Shown: positions 24,070-35,632 of the stretch, one piece after another | Numbering within the stretch: the stretch's first letter is position 1 | How the letters are laid out: every line of letters begins with the position of its first letter | Assembly: GCF_030052815.1 (NCBI RefSeq) | Contig: NC_079496.1 | Location: 9,687,100-9,751,099 of the forward strand | Direction of reading: 5' to 3' | Origin: Hevea brasiliensis | Lineage: Eukaryota > Streptophyta > Magnoliopsida > Malpighiales > Euphorbiaceae | DNA: 64,000 nucleotides | Position numbers and translations under genes: made by a program | Notes under the pieces: model-generated | Seen by the model: only the letters and a program-made list of their open reading frames with translations | Database searches by the model: none | What the model was told of the DNA's origin: nothing

Positions 24070-25955
24070 TTAGAATGCAATGGGATCTTTTGAGATACTC
24101 ATAGAGCCTTTCCTCTTGTCGGGCAGGGTTGATGTTTTCAAGGCATATTCGAATTCTGGCAAGAGCTCTTGTTTCCCCTGAGCTATCATTCTCTCCAGCT
24201 GGTCAACATTTTCTCTCAGCTCCTGATGGAGAGTAGCTTGTCTTTCTTTTTCCTTTCTTTCCTTAGCACACTCCTTCAAAATATCATTGACAAGCTGTGC
24301 TTGCTCTTTAGTTTGAGCTTCTTCTTTTTGCCTTCTTGTTTATACTCTTCTATGAGTATCTCTTGGTATTTCATTTTCTCTTTCAATTCGTCAGTCCGAA
24401 CTCCTGCCTCCCTTACTGCGCCTTTGAGGGAGATCTTTTCCCTTTCCCACCGCATTTCTTATTTCTCAAATTCTGCCTTTTTTGTCATTGCTTCTTCCCT
24501 GAGCCTTTTTACCTCCCTTTTGAGGATTTGATGTCGGTCCTCCGACTGCCTTATCTGTTCTAGTAATTGCTGGTTCTTGGCATCCGATTTTCGTAGAGAG
24601 CTGACCAACTGAGCATTAGCTTCTTTTGAAAGAACATTCTGACGGGGGATGCTATTTTCAGGTTCTGTAGGCTCGGCAGTTGGGTATCCTTGCTCCCTGT
24701 TGGCCCTCCATCTAAGGTAATCTTTCATGGCACCCAGCCCTTTAGGTGATCTTTCCATCATAGTGATGCTCTCCCAGGATTTGCGGAATACTTTCAATTC
24801 TTCCTTGCTACCGAGTTCATGATAAAAATGACCTTGATGGTATTCTTCAATACTGAGTGCGGACTAGGTTGAACCGAACTGCCTCATTACCAATGCGGGG
24901 ATGTAACTCGTGTATCCGATCACTTCGATCAAAGATACCGAATAATTACTCCCTGTGCTGAACAAAATAGATTGACCCAACGTCCACAATTTCCTCCAGC
25001 AGTAATTGTGACTGTTGAAGCTTAGAATCCGCTCTTGCCATTGCAGCTCGTTCTTTGGGCTGATTATTAACCTGGCCATTTTCTCGATAAGAGGCTGGTC
25101 GGGGTACCAAGTTAACCCCTTTGTCTCCAGAGGACACATGTGACTGAGGATCCAGAGGTGTAACAATTGAGAGCAGCACTTAATAGATCCCCTGCCCTAT
25201 TGTCGACAATAAGTAAGAGTCAATAGAGTATGTACAAAGATCACCGGTATTGGGTTGACCTTCTGCTTTTCTACTGCCCAGAACATCTCTGTGACACTGC
25301 AGCTTATAATTCCCAAAGGCCCAGGGAATAAGATCAGGCCATAAATCCCCAAAGCTAGTGCTAATGAAGCTTGCTCCCACTGTTCATCCTGGATGTACAG
25401 GTCCAACCGCTTCTTGAGGTAGGTCCAATACCACCCATGTGTGTTCCCTTTGATAGTTTCTCTTGCCTTTGCTTCCTCTGGGGGGAGCCCCAACATATGC
25501 GCGAACCATTTCCAAGTCTGCTTATGCTCGAGGTGTAGGTTGATCAGATTCTGTGCCACATAAGGAATTTCTAGCAGCGCCTGATATTCTTCCATAGTGG
25601 GGGTTGTATCGATGTCGTTGAAGGAGAACACCCCATACTTGGGATTCCAAACTGACAGCATGGCTTTTAGCGCCAGAATTTGGACTTTGATCCGTATCAA
25701 GGTAGCAATCTTCCCATATTTTTCCTCAAACTTTGCCTTGACGTGATCGGGAAGCGATTTTCAACTACTGGATAGACCCTTGAGACCGGTCATTCTGATT
25801 TCGACCTTACTTGGGTCTAATGGAGGTAGTAGGCTAGTATCTGCCCCGGTGACATCACTTTGTGGGGACACTGAACTATTAGGTGGTCTAGACCATGATC
25901 TAGCATTTTATTCTTGTCTAAGAACTTCTTCTGTCGACTGACTCGAGGATGCCAT
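24070..25955 (-). pseudogene. Tat/Ogre-type ORF1 upstream of gag
   Basis: The start ATG at 25955 gives MASSSQSTEEVLRQE. The middle part matches the plant family that pairs with Tat elements (DUF7745-like by recognition): PKYGVFSFNDIDTTPTMEEY, LGLPPEEAKA, TYLKKRLDLYIQDEQWEQAS and ALGIYGLILFPG. The C-terminal part (24797-24070) is rich in charged heptads (LLEQIRQSEDRHQILKREVK), a coiled coil. Several stops (near 25909, 25763, 25197 and 24459) break it. The function of ORF1 proteins is unknown. Confidence 0.7.
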
Positions 25956-26820
25956 GTTAAAATTGATGATTATTCTTTTACAGACCCTAATTCTGTGATG
26001 CCTATGGGAGAAAACTCGTTAGCAGGACAAATTTAGGTAATTTTGAATTATACCGTTAGCGGGACGATACCTACACATCTATCAAAGTAGGAAGATGTGT
26101 AGATCGTTCTAACAGTATAATTCAAAATTACCCTCAAAATTAATAAACACAAGAAAACAGAAATAGAGTAGGGTGAGGGCAAGTATGTCCCTTTTGTCCT
26201 AAAATAGGGAGAATCCTAATACCGGGTAAGTGCTTCCTAATTGAATAGTTCTATCCTATGAGGTAGTTTGCTACGGCTTCCAGTTACTGTGATAGTTTAG
26301 CTCAAGATCTAATTTTCTAAAAGCCATAGGTTCCCAAACTGCCCCTACTGTAAACAGTAGAGCCTTATTCCATCACCATGATACTAACGGGAGAATTTCA
26401 CGGGTATCGCAGTAGATGAAACGAGTTTCAATCTGAGCAGAAGCCTTCACGGATACTAACAGGGTAAAACCCATGGGTACTGCTACATGACTCCCTCCTA
26501 CTTCCCTAAAAGGTCAGAAAGCCTGGGTATAGGGCTGAAGTGTGTGAGGGTATTGTGTAAGTACTCAGTGTGTGAAGGGACATATTTACCTCTTCCCTTC
26601 GTGGGGGATTTTTACTTTTTTTTTTTTTTACGAAAGTTGCTGTGGGAAATAAGATAAGCAAAAATGGTTAGAACAATAACAAATCAACATATCAAGATTT
26701 TCGAATTTTGCAAATTAAACCCCCCCCCCCCTCTAATTACGAATTCAATTTATATGAGCATATAACTAAATCTATTCTTGGACCTCTAAACCAGGGTAAA
26801 AAAAAAAAAAAAACCAAGCA
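25956..26820 (-). other. 5' leader of the Tat element
   Basis: Untranslated leader between the primer-binding site and ORF1. It holds the fold-back at 26036-26132, several copies of the phrase ACTAACGGG/GTTAGCGGG with GGTA, and homopolymer runs (T, C and A) near 26620, 26720 and 26800. No gene is present. Confidence 0.6.
26036..26132. repeat. Long fold-back hairpin in the Tat leader
   Basis: The left arm 26036-26080 starts GGTAATTTTGAATTATAC. The right arm 26093-26132 is its reverse complement with one mismatch and small bulges, closing a loop of about 12 bases. The outer 18 bp pair perfectly, and the inner TACACATCT/AGATGTGTA also pair. Confidence 0.85.
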
Positions 26821-26839
26821 GTCCCCAGCGGAGTTGCCA
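26821..26839 (-). other. Primer-binding site of the Tat element
   Basis: On the minus strand TGGCAACTCCGCTGGGGAC begins three bases after the 5' LTR. The TGG start is what pairing with a tRNA 3' CCA requires. I cannot name the tRNA from memory with confidence. Confidence 0.65.
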
Positions 26840-29522
26840 AGCTGTTGCAACGTATTTTGCGGTCACCCGGACGAAGCTCTTCACCGAAGTGGGAAGTGTG
26901 AGAAGTCGCCACTCTAATTTTGAGGGAAATTAAAGAAAACCATTTTGTGAAAATAAATTAAAAGGAAGCCACTTCAAAAGAAAAAAGAGATTCTAAGTTC
27001 GGGGTTCGTATACGGACGGGGAAGGCGTTAGGCACCCCGTCTTGTCCCTCAGTGAGGGTGAACAGATTTAATGTTATGCTCCTTATAAATTAAAAAGATA
27101 ATTAGAGGGTTGGGATAGGGTTGGTGTTAATCCTTTATGCATAATAAAGGAGTGTTCGATATTTCACTTATTTTGGGTTGCTCAAGAACACGAATTCGTG
27201 AGACGGCCCTTTAGTGAATAGGTGTCAAATAGAGTTATCTTGTATATTGGAGTTGTATTATTTTAATTTTGATTTCGTTAAGAGAGCTCAGATAAGAAGT
27301 TTCTACCGATCTCTAGGTATGTTTTATTAAGAGTTTTAGGCGGGAGATTTCGGATAAGAACTCTCCTCCGATCTCTACATATTTTATTGAGGTTTTGGTT
27401 GAGAAACGGGTAAGAACTCTCCCCCGATCTCTTAGAGTGTTTGTTCAAAATTTTAATGAAGGATCTCGAATAAGAACTCTCCTCCGGTCTCCGTATTTTA
27501 GTTAAACGAGAATCGGGTAAGAACTCTCCCCCGATCTCTTAAAGTGTTCAGTTTAAAATTTAAATGAAGGATCTCGGATAAGAACTCTCCTCCGATCTCC
27601 GTATTTTATTTAAATGAGAATCGGGTAAGAACTCTCCCTCGATCTCTTAAAGTGTTCGGTTCAAAATTTAAATGAAGGATCTCGGATAAGAACTCTCCTC
27701 CGATCTCCGTATTTTATTTAAATGAGAATCGGGTAAGAACTCTCCCCCGATCTCTTAAAGTGTTCGGTTCAAAATTTAAATGAAGGATCTCAGATAAGAA
27801 CTCTCCTCCGATCTCCGTATTTTATTTAAATAAGAATCAGGTAAGAACTCTCCCCCAATCTCTTAAAGTGTTCGTGATATAAGATCGAACTTTTCACTGA
27901 TCTCCCAGGTGATTACCTTGTCAGAATTCTTTGGCTAGCTATATCCGATCTCTTTCGGTTACTAGTCTGGAATCCGATCTTATCTTGATTCCCGCTCTAT
28001 TATGCTATCTCCTAGACTCGTTTAGTAGCCCGATCTCATAACTTTTTCCTCTGATCTTATTATTCAACCTTTAGTTATTTTTATTTGTTCAAAAAAAACT
28101 TTCACGTTAAAATACTTCTACCAATATTTTATTAAGTTACCTACAAGTTGCCCACAACCAGAATACCTATTTTCGAAGGAAATGAAAACTGAAAAGGGAT
28201 AAATAAAGTTTACGGATGAATAGAAGAAGTAAACATCGAAAAATAACTATTGGCCTGAATAATCTACATTGGGACTTTAATGCTATTGAACTTGATGGAA
28301 AAATTAAAAAAAAATAAGAGCATTCAGCGAAATAATAGTCTAGACACTTACCTGTGGGAGGTTGAGGATCTTGAGCGAACTCTAGTGTCCACAAATCTTG
28401 TAGAGGTGGAAGCTGATGGTCCAGGGACTAATGCTTACTTTGAAATAATGAGAACCAAGTCAGAATGCAGTTGAGCATGAAGCGACGGTAACCGGATCAG
28501 AATGAGATCAAGCTTGGAGATTAATATGCTGGTATTAGGGTGATGAAGACAAAACTAAAAAATGGTAGAGCAGAGTAATGAACAGACTGAGAATAAAGAA
28601 TTCTAGGGTCCAAAGCACCTTCAATGGAGATACTTAAGAAAACTTATTTCTGAAGTTTCTCGAAAGCTCAGAATGGCAAAGTAGCAAGACTGAATTAGAT
28701 TTCAGAGCCTTTCCACTATAATCACCACCACCTTTTTTGCCCGTCCATTCTACAGTATTGCATGCAGGTATTTATAGGGAACGAATGCTTCTAATGAAGG
28801 GTCAGGATCTCTCCTGGGGAGACGGAAGGTTTGAATTTCAAAGGACATGATCCGATGTCTGAGAATTAAAGAGAATCAAAATGGATGGCTGGGATCCTAT
28901 TCAGAATATCCGTCCTTTCTCTTCCTAATCCAACGACTCAGGATCTTGCCTTACAAGACGGATCCGAAGGCTGGGAATGAAAGGCGCTGGACCTGTCGTC
29001 TGCTTTTGATCCAAGGGCTCCGGGTTTGTCCTTGCAAGTATGATCAACGGTGGACATTGTGATGTACAGAACTGTCATAACTATTTTTGGCGTCTGTCAG
29101 CAATGTGGGCGATTCTGCAAATGAGGCATGTGGTGAAGATTTGATCACGCCTGCAATGCTTTAACTACTTCGGCTCTGATTATGTAGAGAGTTGTTGGAA
29201 ACCATCTCATCTTCTTCGTGCTTTCCGATCTCTATTCCTTCCGATCTCTCTATTATATCCCTCTTCTTTTCCGATCTTTCTCACATTGGGTCCCTTATTG
29301 CTTCCCGATCTCTCCCATTCTAGAACTTTCTTCTTTATCTGACCTGCCTTAGTCAAAGTACTTAATTCTTTAGTTACCGATGCATCCGCTTCGGTTTCTG
29401 TATGCAATAAATGCTCAGGCCCTATATATATACACCAGCGAGAAAACTTCTCCACACTTTATTTCTCTTTCTTCCATTTCTCCACTTCTCCTGTTCTAAC
29501 TTCTCCGGTAACAATTCCGACT

Positions 29523-29936
29523 ATGGTGATTGCTTTTCATCTTTTTTCGACTGTTTTCTTTGCTCCTCGACTGAAAATTTACGATCCCGGTGATTGGAGA
29601 ATCATGAGAACAATATCTGATGACAGTGAGGGAATTGGACTAATTTACCTACCAAGATCGAAAATGACGATCGCGCCGATCTCGAATCGGTCCACCAATA
29701 TAATTGATAGGCCGATCTCGGGCACGAGTACTGCTAATTTTGATCTTAATATCGGTGACCGCCTTTTGAAGTTCATTTGGCTCCTCACCACATCAGGCGT
29801 CCTAACTGCAGCTCGGTTCTGGTCGATGACATCAACGATGTCTCCGCTTACCATCATGAGAGTCATAATCACCCCATCTAAGCTGCACATCTATCCAACA
29901 CTTACGGCGGGCTTTCTGATCAAACACATCTTTTGA
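29523..29936 (+). other. 137-codon open frame in the right Tat LTR, unknown product
   Basis: Counterpart of 6710-7123, same length and same start and stop, with many amino-acid differences between the copies. TATATATA lies at about 29425, followed by a CT-rich leader. There is no recognisable family. Low confidence that it is translated. Confidence 0.3.
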
Positions 29937-30544
29937 TTCAGCCACAAGACTAGGCTTTGATATAGGTCCTTACTAGGTTGGATGTAGCGCCGATCTTTAG
30001 AGATCGCCCAAATGATGTAATCTGACCTTTAAAGGTTCTCTTAATGATGTAATCTGATCTCTTGAGATCGCCCAAATGATGTAATCTGACATTTTGGAAA
30101 TGAAATGAAATTTTATTTGAAGGTTATTATTTAATTATTGCATTGGTTATTTTTTCGATCTCTGATGTGCATATCCGATCTGATCTCTAACTAAATCGTC
30201 ATTAGCCGATCTGCGGCTCTGAAAATTCACACAATCCGATAACCCCAGCTAGTCGATCTCATTTTATTCGATTTTATTATTGTGTTTCTGGAACCTTCCC
30301 ATGACGTGTCAGGAAAGCCGGTCAATTCCACTAACTGAAGCGCCGCTTGGGACTTCGTGAGCATTAAATGCTTAGACGGGTATAAATAGGGGAAGGGTCA
30401 ATCGATTGCTTCCTTATGTCACTTTCAGCACTTTGCTAGCAATTTCAAAATTCTCTCATTTCTTCAAGTATTTCTGGCACCGATCACATTTCGGTAAGGG
30501 TTTTGATCCTTTTCTTAGTTAAACTTCTTTGGTTTCTTTGAAAA

Positions 30545-32442
30545 TGAGTGGCGTCGAGGGTCAGAGAGCTGCGAGTCCGTCTTTTATCCACGTTTCGTGG
30601 ACCTCGGAAGAAGGCGACGTGATTAGATCGGGTGGTCAAACCAGCACAGCCCTCATTCCTATAACTGGTTCGGCTGCCAGACGGAGGCGAGGGGCATCTT
30701 TGAGGAGAGACAACTTGCCAATTGATGAGTTGCCTTCAGTCTTGAGAGAAACCGATCTCCAATCTATAAGCCAAGAGTACAATCTGTGGATCAACTCCTT
30801 TCAACTGATCAAATGCCATGGCGATCATCGGGCTGACCACTTCTTTGATGAGGGTGATCTCATCATGGTGTATGAAGAGCAACTGAAGGCCGGGCTCTGT
30901 TTTCCCTTGGACAAATTTTATAAGGCCATCCTAAAATTCCACCATGTCTCGGTAGCCCAAGTGCATCCAAACTCCTGGTGGACTCTAATAGCCTTCTGGG
31001 GCCTCTGTCGAGCTAAGGGACTGGAACCCACGGCCAAAGTCTTTGTCGAGCTGCATAGGCTCGCCCAAAGGAAGGATGATGAGTTCTGGTTCTTCCAAGC
31101 TAAGCCCCATTGTTCTCTCTTTACCGATCTCCCTTCTTTATTGAAGAATTGGAAGAACTGGTTCTTCATTTTGAGGAGAAAGATTCGGAACAACTTTGAG
31201 GGCATCCCATGGAGTTGGCAACACCTGGTCACTTTGATCTCAAAAAAGATTACCTTAAATAAGGACGAAGACACCATGGTGAAAGAGTTAAAGTCTCAGG
31301 CATCCACTCAGAAATTCTCTTGCTTAGACGCAGTGATGGCCAAACTGAAGTATTGGATGATGCAGCTGATCACTGACGAAGAATACGAGCTTCAGCTCTC
31401 TGACCTCGGCCCTGGTACTACCCATATCTCTAGTCTATGAATCTTAGCGAACTCACTGACTTCTTTTTTGTGTCGGTATGGCGGGCGGTGATGCTTCCAA
31501 GGAGAGCCGTAAACGAAAGAGGGAGGTCTTCAGAAAAGTGAGGGCGATGAAGGGGGCTACCACTGCTGATGCTCAGACCCCTCGTCGTGAATCAATAGAG
31601 GTGCCGAGCTCTCCTCCCCGGTCTCAGGAGCAACCGATCCTTGAGGTAGAGGTCATCGCCCCGGCTCCTCAATAAATCGAGCTTCCACCTTCCCCTCCTC
31701 CTCCGACCTCTTCCAATGTAGAAGGGGAGTCTTCTGGTCCCACGGTCAGGACACTTTCCTGGGGCACACAACTTCTGATCCAATCATTGGAAAGGAACCG
31801 CTCTACTAAGGGGAATCCCGGCCTGGCCAAAGTCATGGGAGCTTCCATTTGCTTCCAAGAAGATCGGAACCGGTTGGCAGAGGAGAGCTTTGATGATATC
31901 TTAGCTCAGACAATGAGCTTAGGCTTAGAGGCCATTGCAAACCAGCATATACTCAAAGAGAAAGCCCACGGCTTGAAAAAAGAGATCCTTAAGGCGGTCC
32001 AAGATGCCTCTGCTGCACAACCTCAGCTCTCCTCTGCTAACGACTACATCGCTAGAATGGAGGATCAGATGAAGCATTATGAGGAGAGGATTGTTGAGGT
32101 GGAATGAGAACTTGAAGACTCTCAACTGGTTGGTCTATCGATCTCGCTCGTTATGCTGAAGACCTTTGGGTGAAGGAGGAAGAGCTCCGAGCCAAGGATG
32201 AGGAGCTTTAAGCTAAGGAAGAGGAGAGCACTACAAAGGAGGCTCGGGCTTATGTGAACGCCCATAATGACCTTATGTTCGAGTTGAAGAAATGGTATCC
32301 TAAAGAAGACTTCTCTTGGATGAACGAGCTCGCCCCAGAGGCCGAAGACAAGAGCGACGAGGAGCCCAAAAGAGAGAGAGGAAATGAGAGAGATGATGAT
32401 GTACTTAGAAAACAGGTTGGGGGAGACCCTCCAGCCGAATGA
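30545..32442 (+). pseudogene. Antisense LTR gene, gypsy-type putative transposase domain and coiled coil (right copy)
   Basis: This copy keeps the ATG (MSGVEGQRAASPS) and an uninterrupted first exon to 31440, with TATAAATA about 160 bp upstream. The domain reads as in the left copy (ETDLQSISQEYNL, AGLCFPLDKFYKAIL, QVHPNSWWTLIAFWGLCRA). The intron acceptor at 31475 is TCG instead of CAG, so splicing to the second exon (31476 onward, MAGGDASKESRKRKRE) should fail. Later damage: CAA to TAA at 31673-31675, CGA to TGA at 32105-32107, and a frameshift before the last block (32254-32442). The two LTR copies are damaged at different places. Confidence 0.6.
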
Positions 32443-33038
32443 CTTGTAAATTTTTATTTTGAAATGAAATGAAGTTCTCTCTTTTGTTTAATTTCTTGAT
32501 GAGATCGGAAAGCATCCCAATTGTATGAGTACTTGATTGTTTGAACATATTAGAACATCGAACTTAAAAGCAACTATTAATCTAAGTATAAGAGGTTGGA
32601 AAAACATTGTAAGCATGAGATCAGACTAAGCTATGACCAAACACCAGGTATAACTTTAGAACATTAGAATTGGAAAGACTTGACTCAAATTCTTAAGATC
32701 AGAATCATTATTAAATCGGATAGAAACCTTAACTTTATTTTAAGGAATATCTAAGACATATAAGTGAGGAACCTGATTCTAGCATTAGCTAAACGACTTT
32801 CCACAATATTTATAAAGAGAGAGATCGGGAGGCAAGACTGGAGGGTATGGAGACCTGAAATTAGCTCGAACCCCTCTGATAAGAGATCGGAAAACAATTT
32901 ATTAAGTGTAGGATCGGTTTATTTCACGATCAAGCAATCGATGTGTTTGGAAAAGTCATTTGTTGATCGAAGGACGTCGGCTGGGAGTCAATTTAAAGTC
33001 CCTTGACCTCAGCGATCAGCCAAAATATGGTGTCGACA

Positions 33039-33043
33039 GACAA
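33039..33043. repeat. Target-site duplication GACAA (right copy)
   Basis: Perfect match to 3937-3941. The sequence after it is host intron 1, leading to exon 2 at 33265. Confidence 0.9.
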
Positions 33044-33264
33044 TATCCTCTTATATAAATTAATTTAGTAGAAAATTCTTCAATAGATATGGAGAATTTT
33101 CATTGTTTATCAACACTAAAAATATAGATATTTGCAAATATAGATTGTCTATTTAACATATGTTAGTACGTAAAATTTACCATGCCATAGAACTATGTAA
33201 TTACATGCACATCTTCTCTCCTTTGCTGAGCCTATATTTGATTCATCCTTGTGTCCTTTTTAAG

Positions 33265-33782
33265 GCACATCTCATTCTTGCCTTTCTCTGAAGTCATTGT
33301 CATCCAAAATACTAGGGTTGTTTTGCCATTGTGGTTCACAAAACAAATACAAGAGGTTGGATGCAAAGCTTGAAAAGAAGATGATTGAAGTCATGAAAAG
33401 TTCATCAGGGCATGCAAATTTTAAATCTATTAACAGCATAATTTTGAGGTTTTCTCAGTTCAAAGAGGGACTGGAAAACATCAGAGGTGTATTTGAACAA
33501 CATAGTGAGTTTCAACAAGGTTTCTTTCATGTTGCCAGAGGTATTGTAATGGACTAAGCTGTATATTTACTCTAAGTAACTCTATCTAATAGATGAAGAT
33601 GCAACCGTGAGGAACTCAAAAGATGTTTACAGAAACTACAACTCAATTTAAAAGAGCAGGAGGTTGAGGATCTATTTCATTCATGTGACATTGATGGGAG
33701 CCGGGGGATGCAATTCATTGAGTTCATCATTCTTCTGTGTTTCATCTATCTCCTAGTGGAACCTTCCTCCTCTCCTCATAGT
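33265..33782 (+). CDS. CML22-like: CML22-like exons 2 and 3 (N-terminal EF-hand pair)
   Basis: Exon 2 (33265-33504) reads ...KILGLFCHCGSQNKYKRLDA..., then SINSIILRFSQFKEGLENIR and GVFEQH, the region before EF-hand 1 in this family. Donor A|GTGAGT is at 33504/33505. Exon 3 (33593-33782) opens with GAAGAT, the start of the EF-1 loop, but the rest of the loop is missing. The downstream frame CNREELKRCLQKLQLNLKEQ is off by one relative to exon 2. EF-hand 2 (CDIDGSRGMQFIEF) and the conserved hydrophobic segment LLCFIYLLVEPSSSPHS follow. If translated straight from exon 2, the frame stops at a TAA near 33648. The family match is strong by eye; whether the lesion is real cannot be judged from one sequence. 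Confidence 0.8.
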
Positions 33783-33793
33783 GTATTCAAGAT

Positions 33794-35495
33794 TGATACA
33801 TGTATTTTGTATAGTCATTTAGATTTAATTTCATGGCCATTTTATTTATTTGTTAGTCACTTTTAGCTAATTTTATTAGTTATTTAGATAGTTTTTCATG
33901 ATTATCAATTTTTGGATTAAATTGTAATTTTTGCTTTGTTTTGTAGGTAAAATGGTGTTTTTAAGGGACTAAAAAGAAATTATGCCAGTGAGGAGTGATT
34001 CATATAGCCAAAGATGTCAAAAACAAAGCTTGAAAGTTGAAGAATGCAAAGTGGCCGAAATGTGCATAACTTGTTGCATAAGATGTGCAGTTCTGCACAG
34101 GGACAAGAAGCAATTTTCCAAGCTTGCCGAAACTTGCATAAGTCACTGCATGACTTATGCAGACTTACTCCTTGCTTATGCAGCTTCACACAAAGAGTCC
34201 AAAACCTGTCGAAAACTGCATAAGGGCATGCATAACTTATGCAGTCCACTTATGCAGTTTCATAGAGTCTCCAAAGCTTGAAGAAACTGCACAACCAACC
34301 TGCATAGCTTATGCAACATCCCGGGAAACACCCGGAACCACCAATTTTGCATGGAATCTGCATAAGAAACTTGCATAACCTATGCAACTCTTCATAATGA
34401 GCTGGTAGAAAATTCATTCGCGTGAACACCTCAAATACACTATTTTAGGGCTACTTGTCAAAAAAAGGCATAAATAGATCCTTATCCCGTTTCAGAAAAA
34501 GGAGGAAAGAAGAAGAAAGTAGGGAGAGGCAGAGAAAACGTTAGAAAACAGAGCAAGGGGGCGCCACTTTTCTTTTCTGGATCAGATTTGGCTTCTTCTT
34601 CTTTTCTTCCCTATTTCCTACCTTTCTTGTATTGGGTTTCTTAGTTCTTAGCATAGACTCAAGTTTTATTTTCATATTAACTCAGAATTTCTTGTAAATA
34701 TTATGGATAGTGAGTAGTTTTCATTAGATTCTGGAGTTAGGATGTAATATTTGAGATATTTTGTGGATTTTGATTGGGTAATCCATATTTTATGGTTTTA
34801 ATAAAGTTTTATTCATTTCTTGTGTGCTCAATGACATGCTTAGTGTAGGATCCCATTAAATATTGTTCTTAATCCATAGTTGAAGCACCGAAAGGAGAAA
34901 ACCTTGCGATAGATAATCAAGGAATTAGACTTAATTAACTTAGATCTGAAAATAGAATAAGGATTAAGAGAATTTACAGATTAATTAAGGAACTTAATGG
35001 GTCTTCATAAATTTTAACTCCACGAAAGTAGGATTAGATTGATTAAGGCACTCTTTGTCTCACTCGAAAGAGTATTAAAAGGATTTAAGGATTAATTTCC
35101 TTAAAACCCGTAAATTCCATAAGATTGGATAACCAATTTAAAAATCCCAAAATAGCTTGAATATGAACTCCCAAACTACGAAATCGCCCCTTTTAGCATT
35201 GTTAATTTCTAATCAAATTTAATTGCTTGCCATTTTAAATCTTGCTATATTTTAATTTACTTATTTTAATTTGACGCAAATTTAGTTGAATCATCACATT
35301 GTTGAATAGATTATTAATTTTGCATATATAGATTTCACACTTAAATATTTATCAATTTATTGCTTTAATTTCAAAAATAGTTCAAATTAGTGAATTTTTA
35401 TATCAAAAATTCGATCATTAACATAACTCTTCATGGGAACGATATATTTTCTATATTACTTGTATGACCCGTGCATTTACGGTTGGGCCACATCA
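33794..35495 (+). repeat. 5' LTR of the Athila-like element, 1,702 bp
   Basis: Matches 46424-48127 along its length. It begins 11 bp after the splice donor of the CML22-like intron 3. It contains several GCATAA/TTATGC palindromes (34060-34385). Confidence 0.88.
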
Positions 35496-35501
35496 AGTTT
35501 T

Positions 35502-35518
35502 TGGCGCCGTTGCTAGGA
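35502..35518 (+). other. Primer-binding site of the Athila-like element
   Basis: TGGCGCCGTTGCTAGGA lies six bases after the LTR. It resembles the tRNA-Asp-complementary site usual in Athila, with one or two changes. Confidence 0.8.
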
Positions 35519-35632
35519 AGTTGTTTGTTTAAGATTGAATTTTTGATTATTTTAGTTGTTCATAGGTTTTTTTTTGTTATCTTTTCATTTTTTTTGTGTT
35601 TGTTTGTTCTTTTTAGGTACTCTTAATATTTT

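Larger units (their letters stand above)
3942..33038 (-). mobile_element. Ty3-gypsy LTR retrotransposon, Tat/Ogre-like, 29.1 kb with a nested insertion
   Basis: The element is bounded by 6.2-kb LTRs that start TGT(C/T)GCAA and end CAACA/CGACA, and by the GACAA duplication. Coding order on the minus strand is ORF1 (about 25955-24070), gag (23622-21383), protease and G-patch (21082-20162), a probable intron (20165-19991), RT and RNase H (19990-18584), a second archaeal-type RNase H (18433-17873) and integrase (17737-16562). ORF1 before gag, dual RNase H and an intron before RT are known marks of the Tat lineage, especially Ogre. Stops, frameshifts and lost catalytic Asp residues show it is dead. 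In a hand-compared stretch of 240 bp in the LTRs I counted 16 differences, mostly C/T and G/A, so the insertion is old. Confidence 0.9.
26843..33038 (-). repeat. 5' LTR of the Tat element (right copy), 6,196 bp
   Basis: Starts TGTTGCAACG and ends GTGTCGACA, followed by the duplication GACAA at 33039-33043. It is uninterrupted and so defines the LTR length. Transcription of gag-pol would start inside it and run leftward. It contains the 108-bp array (27345-27870) and the antisense frames at 29523-29936 and 30545-32442. Confidence 0.9.

Noticed and set aside
26821..26842. Possible tRNA-like fragment
   Set aside because: Better explained as the primer-binding site of the Tat element; no cloverleaf can be formed around it.
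33508..33557. Extension of CML22-like exon 2 to the TAA at 33557
   Set aside because: The family motif ends at the A|GTGAGT donor; the extra residues have no family likeness and alternative donors do not repair the frame.
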